Of a stretch of DNA of 64,000 bases, positions 52,947 through 62,354 are shown piece by piece. The DNA lies in contig NZ_VWWJ01000003.1 of the NCBI RefSeq assembly GCF_011753055.1, positions 1-64,000 of the forward strand, read 5' to 3'. Made by a program: the position numbers and the translations under genes. The stretch's first letter is position 1. Every line of letters starts with the position of its first letter. Below the pieces are notes generated by a model. The model saw only the letters and a list, made by a program, of their open reading frames with translations. It ran no database searches and was not told the DNA's origin. This stretch comes from Burkholderia sp. Ax-1719 (GTDB lineage Bacteria > Pseudomonadota > Gammaproteobacteria > Burkholderiales > Burkholderiaceae).

Positions 52947-54539
52947 TCAATGCAGACCCTGGCTCGCCAGGAAGTCCTCATAGTTGCCGCTGTAGTCGTT
53001 GATCGTGCCATCGGTTTTCACTTCGATGATGCGATTGGCCAGACCGTTCACGAATTCACGGTCGTGCGAAACGAACACGAGCGTACCGTCGAACTTCTCC
53101 AGCGCGATCTGCAGCGACTCGATCGATTCCATGTCCATGTGGTTGGTCGGCTCGTCCATCATCAGCACGTTGTGGCGGCCCAGCATCAGCTTGCCCCAGA
53201 TCATGCGGCCCTTCTCGCCACCCGACAGCACCTTGACCGACTTGCGGATGTCGTCCGCATTGAACAGCAGACGGCCGAGCGTACCGCGCACGGATTGCTC
53301 GTCGTCGCCTTCCTGACGGTACTGGTCGATCCACTCCATCAGCGTGACGTCAGCCGGGAATTCTTCGTACGTGTCCTGCGGCATGTAGCCGATGCTGGCG
53401 TTTTCCGCCCACTTCACCGAGCCGTTATCGACCGCGACATTGCCCAGCAGCGAACGCAGCAGCGTGGTCTTGCCCGCGCCGTTTTCGCCGATGATCGCGA
53501 TGCGCTCGCCCGGCTGCACGCTGATGGTGAACTTGTTGAAGATGCGGCGCTCGTAGGTCTTCGTGATTTCTTCCGCGACCACGACGATGTTGTGCAGCTT
53601 CTTCTCGAATTCGAAGCGGATGAACGGGTTCTGACGCGACGACGGCTTGAAGTCCTCGATCTTGATCTTGTCGATCATCTTCAGACGGCTGGTGGCCTGA
53701 CGCGCCTTCGACTTGTTCGCCGAGAAGCGGCGCACGAAGTCCTGCAGGTCGGCCACGCGTTCCTTGGCCTTCTGGTTGGCGGCCTGCTGACGCTCGCGCG
53801 CCTGCGTGGACGCCAGCATGTAGTCGTCGTAGTTGCCCGGCCAGACCTTCAGCGTGCCGTAGTCCATGTCCGCCATGTGCGTGCAGACCTGGTTCAGGAA
53901 GTGTCGATCGTGGGAAATGATGATCATGGTCGAGTTGTACTCGTTCAGAACATCTTCCAGCCAACGGATCGAGTTGATGTCGAGGTTGTTGGTCGGTTCG
54001 TCGAGCAGGAGCACGTCCGGCTTCGAGAACAGCGCCTGCGCGAGCAGCACGCGCAGCTTCCAGCCCGGCGCCACGCCGCTCATCGGGCCGTTGTGGAATT
54101 CCGTGTCGATGCCGATGCCCAGCAGCAGTTCGCCCGCGCGCGCTTCAGCCGTATAGCCGTCGTACTCGGCGAATTTCGCTTCGAGTTCGGCGGCGTGCAT
54201 GTAGTCGTCGTCGGTGGCTTCGGGGTTCGCGTAGATCGCGTCGCGCTCGCTCATGGCGGCCCACATTTCCGTGTGGCCCATCATGACGACGTCCAGCACG
54301 CGTACGTCTTCGTAGGCGAACTGATCCTGGCGCAGCTTGCCCAGGCGCACGTTCGGTTCGAGGATGACGTTGCCCGAGCTTTGCTCGAGGTCGCCGCCCA
54401 GGATCTTCATGAACGTGGATTTGCCGCAACCGTTCGCGCCGATCAGGCCATAGCGGTTGCCTTCGCCGAATTTGACCGAGATATTCTCGAACAAGGGCTT
54501 CGGCCCGAATTGCATGGTGATGTTGGCGGTAGAGAGCAC
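52947..54539 (-). CDS. ybiT: ABC-F ribosome-associated ATPase YbiT
   Basis: 530 residues, two ABC cassettes without membrane domain. Start [20 protein letters not shown] closely resembles E. coli YbiT. Walker [10 protein letters not shown] and GENGAGKTT, signature LSGGEKGRM in the second cassette and [13 protein letters not shown] in the first. The linker [20 protein letters not shown] is the ABC-F P-site tRNA interaction motif. ABC-F proteins act on stalled ribosomes. Confidence 0.95.
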   Translation of the reverse strand: MLSTANITMQFGPKPLFENISVKFGEGNRYGLIGANGCGKSTFMKILGGDLEQSSGNVILEPNVRLGKLRQDQFAYEDVRVLDVVMMGHTEMWAAMSERDAIYANPEATDDDYMHAAELEAKFAEYDGYTAEARAGELLLGIGIDTEFHNGPMSGVAPGWKLRVLLAQALFSKPDVLLLDEPTNNLDINSIRWLEDVLNEYNSTMIIISHDRHFLNQVCTHMADMDYGTLKVWPGNYDDYMLASTQARERQQAANQKAKERVADLQDFVRRFSANKSKARQATSRLKMIDKIKIEDFKPSSRQNPFIRFEFEKKLHNIVVVAEEITKTYERRIFNKFTISVQPGERIAIIGENGAGKTTLLRSLLGNVAVDNGSVKWAENASIGYMPQDTYEEFPADVTLMEWIDQYRQEGDDEQSVRGTLGRLLFNADDIRKSVKVLSGGEKGRMIWGKLMLGRHNVLMMDEPTNHMDMESIESLQIALEKFDGTLVFVSHDREFVNGLANRIIEVKTDGTINDYSGNYEDFLASQGLH

Positions 54540-54599
54540 AGCGCGTCCCGGTAAGTAGATCGACGAAAAACCTGTAATTTTAGCAGGTTATGCCAGTTC

Positions 54600-54638
54600 G
54601 CGCGCGCCTGCCAGTGTGGAGGCCTGGCAGGCGCGCGC
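54600..54638 (-). terminator. Perfect inverted repeat downstream of the HIBADH-like gene
   Basis: 15-bp perfect arms GCGCGCGCCTGCCAG (54600-54614) and CTGGCAGGCGCGCGC (54624-54638), 9-nt loop, 50 nt after the stop. No U-run, so a Rho-type or stabilising hairpin is possible. Confidence 0.5.
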
Positions 54639-54688
54639 TGTCGAAGTTACCGGAAATTCGTGGCAGATTCGTGCAAGGCGCCTGTACG

Positions 54689-55582
54689 TCAGCCGCGCCG
54701 CGGCGTTTGCAGGACGTCGACGAAGCCGGAAAGGTCGGCCTGATCGAGCCCCATCGCCGCTCCCAGCCGCAGGATCTGCTGGACCGTCCCGGCCACCGGC
54801 ATGGGCGTGCCGGTTTGCTGCGCGGCGGCGGCAACCGTGTCGACGTCCTTCTGAAACGTTTTCAGCGCGCCGATCGGTGCGAGGCCGTCCTGCGTCATGC
54901 GCGGCACGAAAGTGCGCAGGAGCGTCGAATCGGCCCAGCCGCCCGAGAGCGCTTCGGGCAGCTTCGCGGCGTCGATGCCGCTGCGGCGCGCAAGGCCCAC
55001 CGCCTCGGCGATTGCCGCCACCGTGGCCGTGACGATGGCCTGATTGCAGAGCTTGGTGGTCTGCCCCGCGCCCGCTGCGCCCATGTGGGTCACGCGCGCC
55101 GAATACGCCGCGAGGATCGGCGCGACGGCTTCGACGTCCCGGGCCTCGCCGCCCGCCATCACCGCGAGCGTGCCCGCCTGCGCCCCACCCACGCCGCCCG
55201 ACACCGGCGCGTCGACCCAACCGACGCCCAGCGCCGCCGCGCGCGCGGCCAGCGCACGCGTGAGTTCCGGCGGAATGCTCGAATGATCGACGATGCGGCG
55301 CACGCGCTTCGCTCCGTTGACTGAGCCGCTCAACAAACCGTTCTCGCCGAACACCGTCTGCTCGACGGCGGCGCCATCGGCGACGCACAACAGCACCACG
55401 TCGGCGCATTGCGCCAGCGCTGCGGGCGTATCCACCACCTGCGCGCCATCGGACACAAGCGCATCCGCCTTCGCACGCGAGCGATTCCACACGTGGACGG
55501 CTTGACCCGCGCCCAGCAAATGGCGAATCATCGGCGCGCCCATCAAACCCGGCCCGCAAAATCCCAGTTCCTGCTTCTGCAT
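54689..55582 (-). CDS. 3-hydroxyisobutyrate dehydrogenase-family reductase
   Basis: 297 residues, NAD(P)-dependent. Rossmann [12 protein letters not shown] at 7-18, substrate motif [19 protein letters not shown], catalytic Lys in [11 protein letters not shown]. Family also includes tartronate semialdehyde and glyoxylate reductases. GGAG upstream of ATG. Confidence 0.9.
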   Translation of the reverse strand: MQKQELGFCGPGLMGAPMIRHLLGAGQAVHVWNRSRAKADALVSDGAQVVDTPAALAQCADVVLLCVADGAAVEQTVFGENGLLSGSVNGAKRVRRIVDHSSIPPELTRALAARAAALGVGWVDAPVSGGVGGAQAGTLAVMAGGEARDVEAVAPILAAYSARVTHMGAAGAGQTTKLCNQAIVTATVAAIAEAVGLARRSGIDAAKLPEALSGGWADSTLLRTFVPRMTQDGLAPIGALKTFQKDVDTVAAAAQQTGTPMPVAGTVQQILRLGAAMGLDQADLSGFVDVLQTPRRG

Positions 55583-55816
55583 TGTCCTTGTCTCCTGCTA
55601 CATGCTTCGACGGCATCGTCCGCAGCGCGCCCGCTTACGGGCACGTGCAATGCGAATCGCACTGCACCGCTTGCGCGAGGCGCCATGATACCCGCCGACG
55701 CCTTTCGCGCAGCGCACCCACACACGCGCTGGCGCACAACGACCGGTTATCTATACTCGATTGACGTGCCTGTGGAACGTCCTGCGCGCGCCGCCCCCAT
55801 CGAGGAGACTTTTGTC

Positions 55817-56026
55817 ATGAGCGACCACGTCTACAAACAAATCGAACTCACCGGTTCATCCACGGTTTCGAGCGACGAAGCGATCCGTTGCGCCATCGCG
55901 CGCGCATCGAAAACGCTGCGCAATCTGCATTGGTTCGAAGTAATCGAAACACGCGGGCTGATCGAAGGCGACAAGGTCATGCACTGGCAGGTGACGATCA
56001 AGGTCGGCCTGCGAATCGACGAATAA
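55817..56026 (+). CDS. Dodecin (flavin-binding)
   Basis: 69 residues from ATG 55817 with GAGGAG about 8 nt upstream. Dodecin features: [20 protein letters not shown], conserved Trp in [11 protein letters not shown] which stacks on flavin, and [12 protein letters not shown]. Forms a hollow dodecamer buffering flavin. Convergent with the BMP gene. Confidence 0.92.
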   Translation: MSDHVYKQIELTGSSTVSSDEAIRCAIARASKTLRNLHWFEVIETRGLIEGDKVMHWQVTIKVGLRIDE

Positions 56027-56046
56027 GCGACGCGACGAGTAGAAAA

Positions 56047-56078
56047 GGCTGCGCGCGCCGGGAAGGCATCGCGCAGCC
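56047..56078. other. Hairpin between dodecin and BMP genes
   Basis: GGCTGCGCG (56047-56055) and CGCGCAGCC (56070-56078) with a 14-nt loop in the 86-bp convergent gap; possible weak terminator. Confidence 0.45.
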
Positions 56079-56112
56079 GCATCGTGCTGCATTGATCCTA
56101 CGAAAGCGCTGC

Positions 56113-57204
56113 TTACTTCGGCAGCGAACCGTCCACGCCTTCGACGTACCAGTTCAGGCGCTGCAGTTCGGGATCGGTCAGCGTCTTGCCGGCGGGGATC
56201 TTCACCGCGCCCGTCTGATCCTTGATCGGGCCGGTGAACACGTCCCACTTGCCGCCCGCGATCGCTTCGCGCTTTGCGGCCACGGCCTTCTGCGCATCGG
56301 CGGACAGCGCAGCCGTATTCACGTCGCCGAGATCGACGGCCTTTTGCGGAATGCCCCACCAGACCGGATCGTTCTTCCATTTGCCGTCGAGCACCTGCTG
56401 GATCGCGGCCGTGTAATACACGCCCCAGTTCGCTTCAACCGAACCCAGATGCGCGTCCGGGCCAAACTTCTTCATGTTGGAATCCCAGCCGAACGCGTGC
56501 ACGTGCTTCTCTTCTGCCGTGGCGAGCGTCGCGCTCGAATCGGTGTTCTGCAGCAGTACATCCGCGCCCTGCCCGATCAGCGTTTCGGCGGCCTGCTTTT
56601 CCTTGCCCGGATCGAACCAGCTGTTGATCCAGATGACCTTGGTATGCACCTTCGGATTTACCGAACGCGCGCCCAGCGTGTACGCGTTGATGTTGCGCAC
56701 GACTTCGGGAATCGGCACGGAAGCCACGAAGCCGAGCGTATTCGTCTTCGTCGCATAACCCGCCGCCACGCCCGCGAGATACGCGCCCTGATACATGCGC
56801 ACGTCATAGGTGCCGAAGTTAGCCGCTTTCTTGTAACCGGTGGCGTGCAGGAACACCGTATCCGGGAAGTCCTTCGCGACCTTTAGTTCGAAATCCTGAT
56901 AACCGAAGCTCGAACCGAAGATGATCTTGTTGCCCTTGCTGGCGAGATCGCGGAACACACGTTCCGAATCCGCCGATTCCGGCACGTTCTCCACGCGCGT
57001 GATCTTGATCTTGTTGCCGAACTTCTGTTCGGCCGCCTTCGAACCCTGATCGTGCGCGTAAGTCCAGCCGGCGTCGCCCGGATTGCCAAGGTAGACGAAC
57101 GCCACGCCCGGCGCGTCAGCGGCCTGCGCTGCGGGCGCGAGCGCGAGCGCCGCCGCGCCGCAGGTGGCGGCCACGGCGAAAGCGCTCAGGATGGTTTTTT
57201 TCAT
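56113..57204 (-). CDS. BMP-family (nucleoside/purine) ABC substrate-binding protein
   Basis: 363 residues. Signal peptide MKKTILSAFAVAATCGAAAL ending AAQAAD, no lipobox at the cleavage site, so soluble. PnrA/BMP fold: GVAFVYLGNPGDAGWTYAHD, FGSSFGYQDF, RMYQGAYLAGVAAGY. BMP proteins feed nucleosides or purines to the paired ABC importer. Last gene of the importer operon. Confidence 0.92.
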   Translation of the reverse strand: MKKTILSAFAVAATCGAAALALAPAAQAADAPGVAFVYLGNPGDAGWTYAHDQGSKAAEQKFGNKIKITRVENVPESADSERVFRDLASKGNKIIFGSSFGYQDFELKVAKDFPDTVFLHATGYKKAANFGTYDVRMYQGAYLAGVAAGYATKTNTLGFVASVPIPEVVRNINAYTLGARSVNPKVHTKVIWINSWFDPGKEKQAAETLIGQGADVLLQNTDSSATLATAEEKHVHAFGWDSNMKKFGPDAHLGSVEANWGVYYTAAIQQVLDGKWKNDPVWWGIPQKAVDLGDVNTAALSADAQKAVAAKREAIAGGKWDVFTGPIKDQTGAVKIPAGKTLTDPELQRLNWYVEGVDGSLPK

Positions 57205-57260
57205 TGTGATCTCCGAGGGGGTTTGAGAACTGCGAGCAACGTGAATCGTCAGAGCGGAAT

Positions 57261-58190
57261 TCAGGCCGCCCCAAAAAACGGCTTGCCGAGCGATGCGGGC
57301 GCGTTCAGGCGGATCGTGTTCGGGTTACGCGAAATCAGCACCAGCACGACGACGGTCGCCACGTATGGCAGCATGGCGAGGAACTGCGTCGGCACCGGCA
57401 CGCCAATCGCCTGCGCGTAGAACTGCGCGCCCGTCACCGCGCCAAACAGCAGCGCGCCGATCAACAGACGGCCCGGCCGCCACGTCGCGAACACCACCAG
57501 CGCCAGCGCGATCCAGCCGCGCCCCGCCGTGATCTGTTCCTGCCACAGATGCAGTTGCACGACCGAGTAGTACGCGCCCGCAAGACCCGCCATCGCGCCG
57601 CCAAACGCCGTTGCACCGTAACGCACGCCAATCACCGGAAAGCCCACCGAATGCGCAACCTGCGGCGACTCGCCGACTGAACGCAGCACGAGCCCGGCGC
57701 GCGTGCGATAGAGAAACCACGCGACCACCGCGAACATGACGAACGCGAGGTAATCGACGGGCGTGAGGTTGAAGAACGCCGGACCCACCACGGGCAGATG
57801 CGACAGACCGGGAATCGGCCAGGCGTTGATGGTCGCGGACGTCGCCGCCGAGGTGTACGGCTTGCCCACATAGGCCGATAAACCCACGCCGAAGATCGTC
57901 AGCGAAAGCCCCGTGGCGACCTGGTTGGCGAGCATCGTCAGCACGAGAAAGCCGAACAGCAGCGCCATCGCCACGCCCGCCGCCATGCCCGCGGCGAGGC
58001 CGAGCCATGGATTGCCGCTGATCGTCGTGACCGCGTAGCCGGTCACCGCGCCCATCAGCATCATTCCTTCGACGCCCAGATTGAGCACGCCCGACTTTTC
58101 CGTAACGAGTTCGCCCACGCCCGCGAACATCAGCGGAATCGCGGCGGTGACGGCGCTCGAAGCGAGCGAGCTGGCTTGCTGGATATCCAT
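57261..58190 (-). CDS. Nucleoside/purine ABC permease 2
   Basis: 309-residue inner-membrane permease (BPD_transp_2 fold, about 8-9 helices), with [19 protein letters not shown] and [15 protein letters not shown], the family Glu/Gly loop. Partner of the next permease. Start ATG 58190 ([12 protein letters not shown]). Confidence 0.92.
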   Translation of the reverse strand: MDIQQASSLASSAVTAAIPLMFAGVGELVTEKSGVLNLGVEGMMLMGAVTGYAVTTISGNPWLGLAAGMAAGVAMALLFGFLVLTMLANQVATGLSLTIFGVGLSAYVGKPYTSAATSATINAWPIPGLSHLPVVGPAFFNLTPVDYLAFVMFAVVAWFLYRTRAGLVLRSVGESPQVAHSVGFPVIGVRYGATAFGGAMAGLAGAYYSVVQLHLWQEQITAGRGWIALALVVFATWRPGRLLIGALLFGAVTGAQFYAQAIGVPVPTQFLAMLPYVATVVVLVLISRNPNTIRLNAPASLGKPFFGAA

Positions 58191-58227
58191 ATCGTGTTGC
58201 CTTGTTTCGTATGATCGGTTGACGCGT

Positions 58228-59334
58228 TCAATGCGCGGCGGCAACGGTGGGACGGCGGCGCACCCGGTAATTCACGAACAGATCGGCGCCCAGCAGGCAG
58301 AACAGCAGCAAGCCCTGGAACACGCCCGACAGCGCCTGCGGCAATTGCAGCGAGGTCTGCACCGCTTCGCCGCCCAGATACAGCAGCGCCATCAGGAGAC
58401 TCGCGAGCACGATGCCGACCGGATGCAGCCGCCCGACGAACACCACGATGATTGCCGTGAAGCCGTAGCCCGGCGACCACGTCGCCTGCAACTGGCCGAT
58501 CGGCCCGGCGATTTCGCCCATGCCCGCCAGGCCCGCGAGACCGCCCGATAGCAGCAGCGAAGTCCAGATCGTTTTCTTCTCCGAGAAGCCCGCATAGCGC
58601 GCGGCGAGCGGCGCGAGACCGCCCACGCTCATGCGATAGCCCGCGAAGCTGCGGCGCATGAACAGCCACACCAGCGGAATCGCCGCGAGCGTGAGGAAGA
58701 TCGACGCGTTCAGACGCGTGCCGCGCAGCCAGTGAATGCGCCAGTCGCCGCCAAAGGTCGGATAGAGCGCGTCGCCACTGAACATTTCGGAGAGCGGAAA
58801 ATTCATGCCGTTGGGGTCGCGCCACGGGCCGCTCACCAGCCAGATCAGCAATTGAGTGGCCACATAGGTGAGCATCAGGCTCGTGAGGATTTCATTGGTG
58901 TTGAAGCGGCTCTTGAGCCAAGCGGGAATCGCCGCCCACGCCATGCCGCCGAGCACGCCGGCGATCATCATCAGAAACAGGATCCACCAGCCGCTGGCCT
59001 GATCGAAATAGATCGCCACACCGCTCGCCGCGATGCCGCCCAGCACCATCTGCCCTTCCGCGCCGATGTTCCAGACGTTGGCGCGATAGCCCGCCGCCAG
59101 ACCCAGCGCGATCAGACACAAGGGCGACGCCTTGAGCAGCAGCTCCGACCAGCCGTTCACGCTCGACAGCGGTTCGATGAAGAACGCGTGCATGGCCTGC
59201 ACGGGATCGCGGCCCACGAGGCCGAAGATCAGGAAGCCGATCGCCAGCGTGAGCAGCGCGGCAATCAGCGGCACGGCAACGCGCACCGTGCGGGACGGCG
59301 TCGTGCGGGCTTCGAGTCGGTAGGGAAAAATCAT
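58228..59334 (-). CDS. Nucleoside/purine ABC permease 1
   Basis: 368-residue permease of the same family: ANVWNIGAEGQMVLGGIAAS and ARYAGFSEKKTIWTSLLLSG. ATG 59334 (MIFPYRLEARTTP) chosen. Lies 49 bp after the ATPase gene. Confidence 0.91.
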   Translation of the reverse strand: MIFPYRLEARTTPSRTVRVAVPLIAALLTLAIGFLIFGLVGRDPVQAMHAFFIEPLSSVNGWSELLLKASPLCLIALGLAAGYRANVWNIGAEGQMVLGGIAASGVAIYFDQASGWWILFLMMIAGVLGGMAWAAIPAWLKSRFNTNEILTSLMLTYVATQLLIWLVSGPWRDPNGMNFPLSEMFSGDALYPTFGGDWRIHWLRGTRLNASIFLTLAAIPLVWLFMRRSFAGYRMSVGGLAPLAARYAGFSEKKTIWTSLLLSGGLAGLAGMGEIAGPIGQLQATWSPGYGFTAIIVVFVGRLHPVGIVLASLLMALLYLGGEAVQTSLQLPQALSGVFQGLLLFCLLGADLFVNYRVRRRPTVAAAH

Positions 59335-59383
59335 GTCGATGAGATCGTTGTCGCGATTTGTCGTTATGTGGTGCTTGCTGCGC

Positions 59384-60985
59384 TTACGCGTGCGCAGCGG
59401 GTGCGGCCGGTTCCGCGGGCGGCGGCCCACCGTTTGCCTGCGAAGCGCGATCGCCGAACAGCCCCGCCATCCAGCGGCCAATTTCCTCGGCATTGGTTTC
59501 GCCGGTCAGTCGCGCGGGCGAGAGCCGTCCGCCCGCGAGCACGGCGATGCGGTCGCAGATATCGAATAGTTCTTCGAGTTCTTCGGAGATCACGAGAATC
59601 GCCACGCCGCGCGCGGAGAGATCGAGCAACTGCTGACGGATAAACGCCGCCGCGCCCACATCGACGCCCCACGTCGGCTGCGCGACCACGAGCACCTTCG
59701 GCGCTTGAAGAATTTCGCGCCCGACGATGTACTTCTGCAGATTGCCGCCCGAGAGGCTTTGCGCAAGCGCATCGGGACCGCCGCAACGCACGTCGAACGC
59801 GCCGATGCAACGCTCGGCAAACGCGCGCATCGCGCCGGTCTTGAGCCATCCCGAGCGCACCATGCCTTCGCGATGCGCCGTGAGCAATGCGTTTTCCGCA
59901 AGCGACATCGCGGGCACAGCACCGCGCCCGAGCCGCTCTTCCGGCACGAACGCGAAACCCAGCCGCCTGCGCGCGCCCGCCGAAAGCTTTCCGGCGGGCT
60001 TGCCGCAGATCGTCACCGAATCGGCCGCGCCGTGACGCCCCGCAGGCGTCTGGCGCGCCTCGCCCGAGAGCGCCGCAAGCAGTTCGGCCTGCCCGTTGCC
60101 CGACACACCGGCGATCCCCAGAATCTCGCCCGCGTGCACGCCGAAGCTCACATCGTCGAGCGAGGTGCCGAACGGATCATCGCTGGGCATCGACAGATGC
60201 TTCACATCGAGCAGCACATCGCCAGGCGTATGTGCGCGCCGCTCGTATGCGGGCAATTCGCGGCCCACCATGAGACGCGCGAGCGACGCCTGCGTTTCCT
60301 CACGCGGCGTCACATTGCCGGTCACCTTGCCGCCACGCAGCACCGTGGCCGTATCGCACAGCTCCTGGATTTCGTCGAGCTTGTGGCTGATGTAGAGAAT
60401 GCTGCAACCTTCCGAAGCGAGCCGCCGCAAGGTGCCGAACAGCTTGCGCACGGCCTGCGGCGTGAGCACGGAAGTCGGCTCGTCCATGATGAGCAGACGC
60501 GGGTTCTGCAACAGGCAGCGCACGATTTCCACGCGCTGGCGCTCGCCCACGGTGAGGCTGTGCACATGACGCTGCGGATCGACATCGAGCCCGTATTGCC
60601 CCGAGACCTCGCGAATGCGCGCGGCCAGCGCCTTGAGATCGAATTTTTCGTCGAGCGAAAGCGCGATGTTCTCGCCGACGGTCAGCGTTTCGAACAACGA
60701 AAAATGCTGGAACACCATACCAATGCCGAGCTTGCGCGCCGCCGCCGGGCTCGCGATCTCAACCGGCTCGCCTTCCCAGCGGATCTCGCCCGCGTCCGGG
60801 CGCACCGCGCCATAGACGATCTTCATGAGCGTGCTCTTGCCCGCGCCGTTCTCGCCGAGCAGCGCATGGATTTCGCCGGGCGCGACGGTGAGCGTGACGT
60901 TGTCGTTGGCGCGTACGGCCGGGTACTGCTTCGTGATGCCGGAAAGCGCGAGGCGCGGCACGCGCTGCGCTGAAGAATCGCCCAT
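59384..60985 (-). CDS. Nucleoside/purine ABC ATPase (duplicated)
   Basis: 533 residues with two ABC cassettes. First: GENGAGKST Walker A and LTVGERQRVEI signature. Second: GVSGNGQAELL degenerate Walker A and LSGGNLQKYIVGREI signature, like sugar/nucleoside YufO/NupA ATPases. First gene of the operon from ATG 60985. Confidence 0.93.
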   Translation of the reverse strand: MGDSSAQRVPRLALSGITKQYPAVRANDNVTLTVAPGEIHALLGENGAGKSTLMKIVYGAVRPDAGEIRWEGEPVEIASPAAARKLGIGMVFQHFSLFETLTVGENIALSLDEKFDLKALAARIREVSGQYGLDVDPQRHVHSLTVGERQRVEIVRCLLQNPRLLIMDEPTSVLTPQAVRKLFGTLRRLASEGCSILYISHKLDEIQELCDTATVLRGGKVTGNVTPREETQASLARLMVGRELPAYERRAHTPGDVLLDVKHLSMPSDDPFGTSLDDVSFGVHAGEILGIAGVSGNGQAELLAALSGEARQTPAGRHGAADSVTICGKPAGKLSAGARRRLGFAFVPEERLGRGAVPAMSLAENALLTAHREGMVRSGWLKTGAMRAFAERCIGAFDVRCGGPDALAQSLSGGNLQKYIVGREILQAPKVLVVAQPTWGVDVGAAAFIRQQLLDLSARGVAILVISEELEELFDICDRIAVLAGGRLSPARLTGETNAEEIGRWMAGLFGDRASQANGGPPPAEPAAPAAHA

Positions 60986-61301
60986 GAATATTCCGCCGTA
61001 GTACGTTATGGCTAGTTCGTTGTCCGTTGTGATGCGCGAGCGCTGAGTGCGCCGCAAGACCGCTTGTTTCCGCTGATTTGGAGGACGCGTCATGCGTCCC
61101 CAGACTCACTGACGATACCTTGCCGCCCGTGCCAGCGTCGAGCCGACAAAAATCCTCGTGACACGCCGTTGTGCCGCGCGCAACAGGGACTTGTCAGGAT
61201 GGCTCAGTAGAACCCACCCTTGACGCATCTTTTTGGACATATTAAAAAACATATATACCCAAAGCCCCTCGATCAGCCAAAACATATAATTCGGAGATTT
61301 C
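60986..61301. other. Divergent ABC importer/LysR promoter region (316 bp)
   Basis: AT-rich towards the LysR gene. Two direct copies of AAAACATATA (61247-61256, 61279-61288) are 32 bp apart, three helical turns. TATAAT at 61285-61290 is only 11 nt from the LysR ATG, so a transcript starting there would be nearly leaderless. Nothing else recognised. Confidence 0.5.
61252..61280 (-). promoter_or_regulatory. Candidate sigma-70 promoter of the ABC importer operon
   Basis: Minus strand: -35 TTGGCT (61275-61280), 17-bp spacer, -10 TATATA (61252-61257). It overlaps the first AAAACATATA repeat, consistent with LysR control. Confidence 0.4.
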
Positions 61302-62234
61302 ATGAGCCAGCAACGCGAGGCGATCGACACGTACCTTTTGCGCGTCTTGCACACCCTCTTGATGGAACGCAGCGTGACGCGCGCGGCCGTCAAGCTCAAT
61401 CAGTCGCAACCCGCTATCAGCGCGGCGCTACGGCGTCTGCGCGACATCACCGGCGACCCGCTGCTGGTGCGCGGCAAGTCCGGCATGGTGCCGACCGAGT
61501 ACGGTCTGCGCCTGCTCGAACCCGTGCAGAACGCCCTGCGCGAGATCGAGCGCATCCGCTTCCAGCAGCATAATTTCGATCCGGCGACCTCGATCCGCTG
61601 TTACCGCATCGGCTGTCCGGACTATCTGAACGTGCTGTTCGTGCCCACCGTGGTCGAGCGATTCCGCCAGGCCGCGCCCAATGCCACGCTGGAGTTTCAT
61701 TCGCTCGGTCCCGCGTTCGATTACGAACTCGCGCTCGAAGAAGGCAAGCTCGATATCGTGATCGGCAACTGGCCGGAACCACCGGAACAGCTGCACCTTT
61801 CGAATCTGTTCGTTGACCAGATCGTCTGCCTGATGAGCAATACGCACCCGTTCGCCAAGCGCGGCGGGCTCACGCTCGATCAGTACCTCAATGCGCCGCA
61901 TCTCGCGCCCACGCCGTATTCGGTGGGCCAGCGCGGCGCCATCGACGTGCATCTGGCGCGCGAGCGTCTCAAGCGCCACGTCGTCGTCACGCTGCCGTAC
62001 TTCAATCTGGCGCCGTACGTGCTCATCAAGTCGGATCTGGTGTTCACGACCACGCGTCTCTTTGCCGATCATTACGCGCGCTTCCTGCCGCTCACGGTCG
62101 TGCCCGCGCCGCTCGACTTCCCGCCGATGCAGTACTACCAGTTGTGGCACGAGCGCTGTCACTATTCGGATGAAGTCCGCTGGTTGCGCAGCCTCGTCGC
62201 CGAAGCCACCAAGACGTTGATCGACAAACCCTGA
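61302..62234 (+). CDS. LysR-family regulator of the purine module
   Basis: 310 residues, HTH at about 10-60 (LLMERSVTRAAVKLNQSQPA, ISAALRRLRDITGD). Effector domain resembles the NodD/NahR-like clade (LGPAFDYELALEEGKLDIVI). GGAG 9 nt upstream of ATG. Divergent from the importer and convergent with the deaminase gene, so it may control both. Confidence 0.9.
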   Translation: MSQQREAIDTYLLRVLHTLLMERSVTRAAVKLNQSQPAISAALRRLRDITGDPLLVRGKSGMVPTEYGLRLLEPVQNALREIERIRFQQHNFDPATSIRCYRIGCPDYLNVLFVPTVVERFRQAAPNATLEFHSLGPAFDYELALEEGKLDIVIGNWPEPPEQLHLSNLFVDQIVCLMSNTHPFAKRGGLTLDQYLNAPHLAPTPYSVGQRGAIDVHLARERLKRHVVVTLPYFNLAPYVLIKSDLVFTTTRLFADHYARFLPLTVVPAPLDFPPMQYYQLWHERCHYSDEVRWLRSLVAEATKTLIDKP

Positions 62235-62297
62235 CGTCACTTCACGCGTCGAAGCCGTTTTGCCGAACGGCCTCGACGTTCCGCCAGTTCCGATAAT

Positions 62298-62337
62298 CGG
62301 GCGGCCCGCTTTTGCGCGCCGCCCGTTTTCGTTTTTT
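62298..62337 (+). terminator. Terminator after the LysR gene
   Basis: CGGGCGGC (62298-62305) and GCCGCCCG (62318-62325), followed by TTTTCGTTTTTTT. Confidence 0.85.
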
Positions 62338-62354
62338 TGCCTCTTTTGCGTTCT

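Noticed and set aside
54571..54587. LexA/SOS-box-like CTG...CAG dyad upstream of ybiT
   Set aside because: The spacing is N9, not the N10 required for CTGT-N8-ACAG, and neighbouring bases do not match. It could be part of a promoter region instead.
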